Shown here piece after piece: positions 48,201-60,200 of a stretch of 64,000 nucleotides of DNA (the stretch's first letter is position 1; each line of letters opens with the position of its first letter). The notes below the pieces were generated by a model. It was given only the letters and a program-made list of their open reading frames with translations. It made no database searches and had not been told where the DNA came from. The position numbers were made by a program, and so were the translations under genes. The stretch is taken from NCBI GenBank assembly GCA_916610825.1, contig OU744448.1, positions 5,086,287-5,150,286 on the forward strand, written 5' to 3'. The stretch is from Haliclystus octoradiatus. Lineage: Eukaryota > Cnidaria > Staurozoa > Stauromedusae > Haliclystidae.

Positions 48201-51200
48201 ACGGAAATTAATCTGTAGTATTTCATTCTAGTGCATTTTCAGTAGCATTGCCTTGAAGTTTTTAGTAGTATTTCATGGACATGAAAAATTCAAATTTCAA
48301 AAATAGTCTGAAATCTAGGAGATCTTGATAATTTTTTTTAATAAATTTCAATGGAAAAAGGTCGAGTTTCAGAATGCCCAAAATAATCTTAAATTCGCTA
48401 AAATGAAAATTCTTGTGCCAAATGTTTACTTAAATTCTTACTTGGATAATAGCATTGTCATCAGATTGAAGAACACAACCAGCAACAACAGGCAAAGTTT
48501 TTTGAATGAATGAATCAGGAAGAGGTTTGGGACAATGTCTTGTGATACTTGTTAGAACGTCTAAACATGACTAAAAAGAAAACGAAAAACAACTTTAATT
48601 AAAATGTAATGACAAAGTATATTTCCTTAGAAATTAGGTCAAAACTGACTAATTTTAGACATTCATTAAAGTTGAAAATTACAATAAAAATTCATGTGAA
48701 CAATGGTTTATGTGTGCCAATGGATCAAGGTATCAAAACAATTTCAACTATTTATCCAAGTACTGTATGCTTCTATCCGAAGAAATGTCACTAAAGTTTA
48801 GAAAATTGACTTCTTAGAAATAAGTTGGCATGATCTTCAATGAAAAACAAGTTTGGAACCCTCTGGATGTGTATTCCCTTGTGAAAAAAGGTTCATCATT
48901 TTATGAACATGAAATCACACAAAAGTAATGTTCTAAATGTTCATAAACTTTCAGGCAATTTCACGTTGATGAACCAGCTCATGGACACCTTTTCTGCTGG
49001 AAATGAGCTCATTTAACCGAGAAATAAGAAAATTTAGAAGTTGAAATAGTTTTTTTTTTCTGTAGAAAAAGAATAAACACCTGAGAAACCCCCGTCATAA
49101 ATGGAGGCGATCTGTAAGTAAAACAGAGGGTGATAGTCCAGACCGCAGGCACGTAGGATGATTGACACATTTTTGACAGAAAAAAGTAAACCCAACGACT
49201 AAAAATCTTTGCATTACATGTATTTCTTAATAAATTATATTTATTTCAAGCAGAAAGGTGTTACAAAGGAAAGGGCATAGCTGATCTTTTTCTTATAGTA
49301 ATCCCTCTTGTCATTCCCACTATTGGTCCAAGTTTGGTTTGATAGAAAATAGGATATATTCGGCATTAAATATCTCCACTTATACGCTTCCAAACTAAGA
49401 AATCCTTTTCACCATTCTTCATTATTTAGCTTCAGCTACTCAAAATTTGTGTTTATTTTTTTCGTGTCTTATGCACTTTAAATCTCATGACCTATCAAAC
49501 TATTTTGAGTATAATTAATGTGTAAGTAATCACATTTTCTGTAAGTAATTCACAGTCATTGTAGTTTTACAGATATAAAAATTAATTCATTCATGAGTGG
49601 ACTCTGCATCACGATAACAGGCTAAAACCAATAAACCGGACAATTCATTTAGTATATACTATATTGTATTTTAATTCATTGTATCTGGTACTTACCGGGA
49701 CAAGAGATAGAGTCGCATTTTCATTTGCAGATTCGATTATTAGAAGTATAGCCGGAACAAAGTCTCTTATCATAGACTGGAAGAGATAAAAATAGTAATA
49801 TATATTACATCCTATCAAAACTAACTTTCAAAATCTTCAAAATGAATTTAAGACTAACTGAATTAGCAACTGTTTCCTTGTAAATGATAATAAGAATGGA
49901 TAGGGTACTGTTAATACTGACCTGAACTTTTCTATAAATGATTTGGAACGATATAATGATATTAAGCAATTGGCTCACAGTTGCCTATGAGCTATTGATA
50001 TTTGGCGCATAATTCTGAATTGTTCATGAACTTTCAGGCAATTTATGAACTAGTTATTGCACCGGTCCATGAAGTGTTTATGAACTCTTTGTGACCGTCC
50101 ATGAAGTGTTCAAGAACTGTTTGTGACCGTTCATTAACTGTTCATGAACCCCCCAAAACTATGTTCATGAATTGTTCATGAACTGTGCATGAAGCTCTTG
50201 AACTCCTGGATTTTTCACAGGGGAAGTTTGAATTGCAAGATCAAATGCGTTTGCAAACCTACTTTTGTTCTGCATTGATACAGTGATTTGGCGTCACAAG
50301 CTGTAAACCAATCAGATTGATTGAATCATTTTTGTTATAATACAAACATTATTAGCCTATAGCTAAAGTCACTCAACATCCCCTCCTTTATCATCCCACC
50401 TTGTTCAATACCCTAAATAAAACTGATTTCTACATTTTTATTCCAACACAAATTCTCATATCCTTTCTTGCTTAATGTCTCACTTTTCAATCGATTCCAT
50501 CACAGAGGGGGGAGGTAGCGACCAGGTTTGATTGTACATGATTTCACAATTCCTAATGTGACCATGAAATAAACATGTTACTATACAGTCAAACCTGTTA
50601 TTGCGGTCACCTCTATAAAGCGGCCACCTGTCTATAGTGGTCACTCTTGCAATGTCTAAAATAATATTGAATCAAACCTGTATATAAAGGCCACCTGTTT
50701 ATAGTGGTCAATTTATCTACTTCTCTTAGCTGGCAGTTATATACAGGTTTCACTGTGATAAATAATTACAATGCAGCAGTGTTTACCTCAGCACACACAG
50801 GGATCTCAGCTAGTGAACCAGATAGATCAATCAGAATATCTGATAAAAACGGATCTGAAAATTGAAACACAAACATTATAATAATAACAATACTATAGTA
50901 TTGACATGACCGGGGCATGCATATAATATATATATATATGTATGTAAAATAATAAAATTTATGTTTATCTAATAGCAGATAATATAGGGTTCTATGTCTT
51001 CATTCGACAGAGCGGTAAATAATAATAATATATGGCGAAAGAGTCAAAGAATAGTTTCATGCATTTCACAGCAGCGTCCGAGTAAAAAATCTGTCTGAAG
51101 ATCGCTATGAAATGCGTGAAACTTGAGTAACAGTAAAGAATGTGTATTCTTTGACTCTTTCGCCATATATTATTATTATGTATGTAAAAAAAATTTAGAA

Positions 51201-54200
51201 AGGTTGACTCAAAGATTACGATTTTAGTCCGTTACTCTGAGTTTCATGTAAGGTTGCTCTTTAGACGCTTTATTCGTAATTGTTTATGAATAATCTGTCT
51301 AAAGAGCGTCCTTACGCAAAACTCAGAGTAGCAGATTAAACTCATAATCTTTGAGTTAACCTTTCTATATCGCTCTCCATTTAGCATTGAGCACTTCTAT
51401 TGATGTTTTGCCTCATACATTTATCATTAGAAAAACAAACTTACATATAAACAGACACAAATTATATAATAGTGATAATACACATGAAAAATTTGTTAAT
51501 AACCATTGCCCAAGAGACTAGTTATTGTTATTGAAAACCGTGCAAAGATCCGTATTAATAACTAATTAAGCTAATGTTGAAGTTAGTGTGGATGATTCAA
51601 CATGAATAGTTTATGAACAGTTTCTTAATCGTGAAAAATCTATGGAAACATTTCATGTTCATGAACATTCATACATGGGAAATGGAAGTAGTGTATAGGA
51701 ATTAAAAGTCAGAAGTGAACAGTGAAGAACTGCACATTTGCAGCATTAATAATCACACCAAGGCTTCTGAATTGTTACAGTTGTAGTTAACAATACGAAA
51801 GACCATAACATTACCTGTGCCATGTTGCATAAAGAGGACCAATGCCATCTGAATGAGGTTGCATGATTGAGAGTGCGCAGCTGTTAAAGATGGATCCACC
51901 TAGTAAGTGGAATAGAAAAATAATGATGTACAGTGAAACCTGTATATAACAGCCAGCTACCAAAGGTAGATAAACTGACCACTATAGACATGTGGCCTTT
52001 ATATGCAGGTCTGATTCAAAAGAAAATAATATTTAAGACATTGAAAGAGTGGCCACAATAGAGACTGGTTTTCAAAGTCACACAAATGTGAAAGAAAAGT
52101 AAGGCTGAGCTGATATTTAGTAGATTTGAGCCACTTGCCATAGGATCTGGAGCGCATTTGTACTCTCCCATCTGAGCGAATCACTGCCATAAGTCTACGC
52201 TATAAATACCCTTTTATCATATTGCATTCATATTGCATCTAAGCATAATTATGTACCTTGCAGGCTATTGTGAGTGTTTCTAATCCAATTGTTAACGCAT
52301 TGCCAGTAAATGAACCAGCAACTGATGCTAAACCAGAAAGAATCCCAGGAATATGTTTCTGAATCAGGTTGTGTGGTTTCTTTTCTCGCAAATGCTCACA
52401 AAAGCTGAGTATATATTAATTGAATGAAGATCAATAAGAACATGAAATATGATATTTATTGGCCATGGTAAAATCTATTTATCAAATATAACACAGGCCA
52501 GAGGTCTTTATGGAAAAATAACACACAATTAGAAGTCCGTTTGAATATTTCCCAAACTTTTATAAAAACCTATATAAACAGGCTTCACCAACATATGCAT
52601 ACGAGTAATAGCAAGGTTCAGTATAGGAAGGGAGGAACTTTTGAAACTAAAAAACGGCCTCAGTGGTATTTTATTTTATTTCAAGCAGATAAAAAAACTA
52701 TGCTCTCTTTTGCCTGAAAGTATCAACAAAATATTCAACAACAGGCGTTTCTATCCAAGATAAATGTTAGACATAGACAATGGCATGCATTAACGAAATA
52801 ATAACAGAACCATTTAAAGAAGAGTACAAAAAACTTACAATAACGAACCTGTATAGAGATTTGATAGCATATACCTGTAAAACAGGCTGTGCTGTTTCAT
52901 GGAGTGCCAATGTTGACGATGATAAGAATCTAAAATAATAAAGAACAATCAATTTGGGATGAGGGCTGGTTCAACACTTTCAAAAAACAGTTCAGTCATT
53001 CATGAACAGTTCATGAACATTTAATTGCCCGATTTTCATAGAATTTTTCATGAACTATTTAAGAACTATTCATGAACTCCAGAACTGTTTTTCAAAGGAC
53101 CACAACCTCCAGAACTTTTCAGTAACGACTTGAGGTGAAAGGTCAAAGTAATTCTAAAAAAACTGTTTTTCATCTTGTAATGATCATAATTTATACCATT
53201 AACAGTTTTTAGCACACTTTTTCTTATCATAAAAAAAAAACGTAGACATACAAAGTATGTTCGATTACTATCAAATTTGTTCAATGGTAGACAATGCAGT
53301 ATTTTTTTATCTAAAAGATTTGTTGAACAAAGTAGAAGTTTTTAAGGTTCAAGTAGCGATCTGAACCTTAAGGAGTTTTGGTACACATGGCATCATTATG
53401 GATTTAAAATGAGGCAATACAGTACAAAAGCCCTCAAAATTGTGTGAATAAAAATACAGAATTTATTACAACAAAATGGTGACTGACTAGATGTCTAAAT
53501 TGTAGTGACATCTCTAAATTAAATTTTGGGAGGTTTATCAACTCTTAATGGTTTTAAATGTTCTTCTCCTGTTATCCAACTTATTTTATGGATCAAGATG
53601 TGATGCCTCATTATTTGGATCAATTTCAACAATGTTTCTTTGGTGATTTGTAAATATGGAAATCAATTGCCAATTCCAATTGCAACAATACTCAACAGTT
53701 TAAAACCAAACTATGCTTTACGATCTAGATATCTTCGATATTGGATTATTTTGCTTGTATATGACTCCTTATTTCTATAATATTTCCTCGATCCATAAAT
53801 TTCTCTTGAACAAAGTCATGTATTTTTTCGCTTCACAGTATTTTTGTCACTTTAGTCATATAGCTGAATAATTAAGCTAGTTAGCCCCTTTATTTATTTT
53901 AAATTTGGATTTGTTATTATGACAAAAAATATTTAACTTTTCTAGGGAAAGTTTCTAAAAATTGACTTTCGTTGTTGACAACAAGTACATTTTTGACACT
54001 CAGAAATTTGGCTGTAGCCCCTTCATACAAAAACCTTTCTTTGATAAATATTTTGAAACTTGAATTATCTGAGAAGATAGTTATATATATGCACATTGGG
54101 TTCTACGTAGCTAAATCAAAATAGCAATCATTACCATCAACATAAGATGTGGTTGGAGGAACCGCCTATAACTCAAAAATAAATATGGTGACTCCCATTT

Positions 54201-57200
54201 TTTAGTTGAAAAAATAAAAAATGGAGTTTTTAATTACTTAAATTGAAAAAAAAAACATTTTGTAAGGAAAAAGTTAGCTTAAATGTACTGAGCCTCCTTA
54301 AGTGCCAATCTACTACCAGTTGGGTTATAAAATTCTTATAACGTAGTAATAATTATATGATGTAGTCTTGTAGACGTGTTGTTAAGTAATTGCAAAATAT
54401 TTATATCATTGGGCAGTTTCATAGACGAAATAGATGCAAGGAGTATTAAGCTATACGTAAGTCGTACATGATCTACAGATTTTGTAGCCAGCGCTTGCCT
54501 AAATGTCACAGAACTAATAATAATCCAACTTATTGTAAGTACGCCAATTAGTAACCTTTATATTCTGAATAAAGCAAACAAACAAATAAATAAAAAAATA
54601 AAGTCATTACTCACTCATCTACGGTTGCTTCTGTCAGTAACGGAACATATTTGCTTGCGCACCACAATGCTTGTCCACTCAAAAATGGATACTCTATTGA
54701 GAAATCAATAAAAAGAAAACAGCTTAGTATTTTAAAATAATTTTTACAAGTAAAGTTGAAAATCTGTATATAACAACCAGCTTATGTTCCAGAAATATTG
54801 ACCATTAGAGACAGGTGAGGTTTATATTAAACAGTGCTGACTCAATACAGTAGTACAGTTAAACTGGTCTTTCTTTAGCGGACACCAAACAGACGGAAGG
54901 CTTTTGTCCGGATAAGACAGCTGTCCGCTTAGGAGGGGTGTGACGTAATATGACGTAATCAATTAAATAATAGGCAGACAAATGATGAATTGTGTCAATT
55001 TTGAAAAACCAGAGTATTATGAAATGCGCTGTTGCTTTGATGAATGAAAATATTAAATAAAGTTACTAATGTAGTTTATATCAGTGAAGTGGCCACTCTA
55101 AAAATTGAATCACTATTAAAGTAAAGCTGGCCGTTAAAGCAGATTCAAATGTGTGGGTAATGGTGAGTTGATAATTTAATATGATAATGATGAGCAAGTT
55201 CTATTTATCAATTTAACACCTGGGAAGTCAATGTTTATGGAAGATAATTCACGAAACATACTTAGTCAGACACTCAAAAAGTGTAACAAAACACTACAGG
55301 CTAGTGCTTAGTTACGCTTTTCTCTTATCTCAATAAATACGATTCATGCATTATTTTTCCATAAAGATCTCGAGCCTGTGTTATACTGTATAGTCAATTT
55401 ATAAAATAATTAATATATATTAAGCAATTGGCGCACAGTTCTTATAAACGAGAAGGCATCAAAAAATTGCGAGCCACCTTAGCGAGTAATTTTCGCCTTT
55501 AAGTTTTCTTCTAAAAATGACTCGAGTGCGCCAAATATCATTAGCTCACAGTAGGATCGATTGTTTTTTCGAACCTATTTTTGCTATGGTGATTTGGCGT
55601 CAAACTCTAAACCAATCAGATTGATTGAATCATTTTCATTATAATACAAAAATAGTTTTCTTTTCCAACAACATACTTTTATTTACGATAATATTTTGCA
55701 TCATTTATTTGGTTTTTCGAAACTCTTCTTTGTTTATCAGATCTTTCAATATTTTAATAAAAGCTTAGATGGAATGCTTGATGCTTTCGAACATACCTGC
55801 TTTATATTGCCATTGTGCGAGAATATGAAAGGATCAATCAATCAATAATGATTGGAAAGTGATATATTGCCATTGCTCCGATAATTCCACAATTTTTTAT
55901 AATACAGTCAAACCTGTTATAGCGGTCACCTCTATACAGTGGCCACCTGTCTATAGTGGTAACTTAAGCAATGCCAAAAATAACGTTTTCTATTGAATCC
56001 ACCCTGTATATAAAGGTCACCTGGATATAGCGGTCAATTTATCAATATCTAATAGATGGCTGTTATATACAGGTTTCACTGTAGCTGTTAATATTCAGCT
56101 CTTAACAGTCCTGATGATGACTACTCAAGATCAACCACACATGCTTGTCTGCTGCTCTTATTACAAACTTGCATATTTTTTAATGGAGACATGAAATTTG
56201 AATCTTTCTACAGTTTGTTTCTCGAGCTGAAATAGAATGAACCCGGTAGCTTTAAAAATTGAAAAGCTATGCAATGATAATAGTCTCAGATCATATAAAT
56301 ACAGCAAAGTATCAATTTAAGATTTCAAATTTTGCAAATCAAAAGGCAAGAAAAGTACTTGATATTTACCAGAAGCAACACGGCAAGCCTCCAAACCATG
56401 AACATTTAGATAACTTCTAATATCGAACTCTAATTTCCCTTGATCAACAAACGTTATTATTGTATCATGAACATAGCCAAGACAAAGAAAGCAAACTTCA
56501 CTCAACTTCCACCTATAAAAAACAAGTACAGTCAAATTAAATGGTATAAGGAATATGTCTGGATGACAATGTCAAACTTGCTTAATAATGCCACTATCAT
56601 ATGTCTCTAATAATGAAAAATGTTTCCTTTTTACTTGTGGCTGCTACACGTTCGTTCATGTGAGCTCATGACTAAGCTAATATATCATTGAAGTGCTGGC
56701 ATCTTTACCATGGAACGTTATACTTCTAAATAATACTAATTTCCAATAAAATTGTAATACAGTGAAACCTGTATATAACGGCCAGCTACGAGAGGTAGAA
56801 AAACTGGCCACTATAGACAGGTGACCTTTATATACAGGTTTGATTAAACAGAAAATACTATTTTAGACATTGCAAGAGTGAACACTATAGACAGGTGACC
56901 GCTGTATAGAGGTGACCGTTATAACAGGTTTGACTGTATAAACCCAATGTGGGATGAGTGAGCCTCAAGTGGTATCCAATATTTCCTCTACTAATTGTTC
57001 AAGTCAGACTTTTGAGCTTACATTTATTTTGTAACATCAATTGCATAATGATATAAACAATTCCGATAATCAAATAAAATCCCAAATAAATGACAAATAA
57101 CGAATAAATATAGAAATTAAGAAAACAATATGATCAAATCATAAAATAAAAATTAAATCAAGCAGTGGATTTGAAACATTTAAAATGAGATCTAAGAAAC

Positions 57201-60200
57201 ATCGGAAGTAATACTGCCACGCAACTATTTCGTGATATAATTGATGTCCTTGTGAAGACCAAAAATGTAAACAACATTTTTATTACCCACAGAAGAATCA
57301 TACTGAGCGATGTCGTAATAGTAAAACAGTGACAGTTAAGTACTAGACAAGACATCCCAGGAGAATAATTCATATTTTGGATTTTAGCGTCCACTGAAGG
57401 TGTGAAAGTCTTGCAATTGGAAAGTTCATTTGGTATCGATATGGCGATAATAATACTATATAAATACTAATATCAAACCCAGAAAACAGTAACGCCTTAG
57501 CAATTTTGAATATGTTTAATTTTTCATTTCCTAGGAGCATTCATATCTGCTGTGGAAGTTTGTTTTGTTGATGTTCAGAATAACATAATTTAAAACAAAC
57601 TATCATCGATATTTAGAGTCCAATGTAGGTTGCGTAAGTCCAGCAAATATAACAGTTTATTTTTATCGGTATGGCGAGAATAATACTACTGCAAATTAAC
57701 ATTATTATTAAACTCGGAAAACGGTAACAGCTTACCAACTAAGAAAATATTTAATTGTTCATTTCCTATGAGCATTCTGCTGTGAGAACATAATTTGTTG
57801 ACATTCTGAAATTCAGAATTTCGAAACAAGCTATTTTTCTATTATTATCTAGATGTAAAATTGCCGCAGATACAAAAGTTTTATTTGTATCGCTACAGCG
57901 AGAACAATACTAATTAAGCAAAAAGAAACCAGTGGATTGATGAAATACATTAAATTTTGCGTTGACTTTGCGCTGTTTTCGTGAACATTTGTTGTGCCAA
58001 AAATAATGAGGCTCAACTAGAGTTGGGGCTAAATACAGTGAAACCTGTATGTAACAGCCAGCTACAAGAGGTAGATAAATTGACCATTATAGACAAGTGG
58101 CTTTTATAAATAGGTTTGATTCAATAGAAAATACAATTTTAGACATTGCAAGAGTGACAACTTTAGACAGGTGGCCGCTGTATAGAGGTGACCGTTATAA
58201 CAGGTTTGACGGTAATCCAGAATAATAATAGTAAAACAATGAAAAGTAGAATGCTGTTCTCACATACAAAATCTATAAATGACATTCGGTCTTACCATTT
58301 ACCATTTTTTGCAACTCGTGCTTCTGACGCTTGATTTGTTAAAGATGTTACTGCACTCAAAAGCCCTTTGATTCCGTTGTCATTAAATTTGTCACAGAGA
58401 CTCTACAATGGTAAACCAGTGGTAAACAGCAACATTAATTAAAGTGCACATGACACGAGACGAGAAAATTTAATACAGATTCGGTACCTGAAGCTAAATG
58501 ATGAAAAATGGTGACAATGAATTCTTAGTATGGACGTGTATCAAGCGGAGATATTTAATGTTGAATCTACACTATTTACGATCATTCATTGTTTTCCAAA
58601 CTCAGAACAACACTCGGAATGACAAGAAGGCTTAATATAGAAAACAGTGAAGCCAGAATTATAAAAAGTCGTATCTCCTCTTGCCAGAAATCAAAAGTTT
58701 CTAACGTCCAAGTCAGCTATGCTCACACCTCTAGGACACCTTTTATGCTTGAAATAAATATAATTTATTAAGAAATACATGAAATATAAGTTGTTGGATT
58801 TCCTTTTTTCTGTCGAAAATGTGTCAATCATCCTCCGCCGCTTGCGGTTTGGACTGCGCACCCGCTGTTTACGTACACATCACCTCAATTTGTGACAAGT
58901 GTTTATCATATGTTTGAGCTTTTTTCTATTGAAAAACACTATTTCAACTACTAAATGTCCTTGTATCACATGTCTTTCTCCGTTAAACGAACTCGTTTCA
59001 AGCAGAAAAGGTGTCCCAAAGGTGTAGGCATAGCTGGCTTTTTAAACTTTTAATTCCGCGTGAATGGAGATGCGATATTTTAAAGTTTTCAATTGTCCTT
59101 TTTCCTATAATAAGCCTGCTTTGTCATTCTTGCTATCGTTCCAAGTTTGGAAAAAGTGACTGATCAAAAATAGAGTAGACTCAACATTAGATATCACATA
59201 AAAACCATTCTTCCTAATTTAGCTCCAGCTACTCGAATCTGTGATAAAATTTGTTCGTCTCATGTGCACTTTAATTATGTTATATTTGAAAGGAGAAAAT
59301 ATTTATTTATAATTAACTCGGATTAAAATCGATTTAAAATCTTTTAACTATTATATATCTATAATTAAGTAAAACTGCCCCTGCAAAAATATATTGCTGA
59401 ATTGCCCACAGAACTTGATTATTAAAATGTTAAAGTTATTTCCAAAATACCTGAAATATTAAATACTTAAGGTAAACTCGACTCTTGGTTGGTTACACAA
59501 TAGTAGCTTTATCAAATATAACATTGACACGTTTTACTGCATTCCGTTTACAATCTGATGTTAATTAAATTCACTGAAAAATTTGATATACAACAGTATA
59601 GCAGGGAAGACATCCTTAACTAGATAAATAATGTAAAGTTATCCACACTTGTGTAGGTATGGTGCACAATGATAAATACCAGAACTCCAATAAATAAATA
59701 AATAAATAAATAAAATGAATCAAAAAGGAGACATACTGTTCTTGCTACTCCGAGTTTCACGCCATACGGCGATCATCAGGCAAGTATCTTTATCTAGTAG
59801 ATACTTGCCTGATGATTGCCGTATGGAGTGAAACTCGAAGTAGCGAGAACAGTATGCCTACTTTTTGACTCATTTCACATCCTTAACTTATATATGCTTC
59901 TGATCAAGCAAGTATTTGTCAATTTTGGCCAACAAAATATGCGAATTTAGGAGCTTCGGTACTGTAATACCTTCAAAATTGCACAATCTTTGCAATTTCA
60001 TGTCTTAAAATTGACAAAATTTTTTATTGAAACATTTATTGGGGGTGGGTGAAAACATTTACTGTACATCCCTTATACCATTCCAGCCCTTGTGATAACA
60101 GTTCACGAGTTCATGAACAGTTCATGAACGTTAAATGGCCCCAAATTATCATGAACTGTTGAACCCTCACAAACAGCTCATGAACAGTTCATGAAAATTT

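Larger units (their letters stand above)
59717..59873. mobile_element. Fold-back element with two hammerhead-like arms, H5
   Basis: Arms of about 70 bp meet at a TATCTTTATCTAGTAGATA centre. Each arm carries a complete hammerhead-like motif, in opposite orientation, 19 bp apart. It lies in the importin-9 intron between exons 60292 and 58402. Confidence 0.8.
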
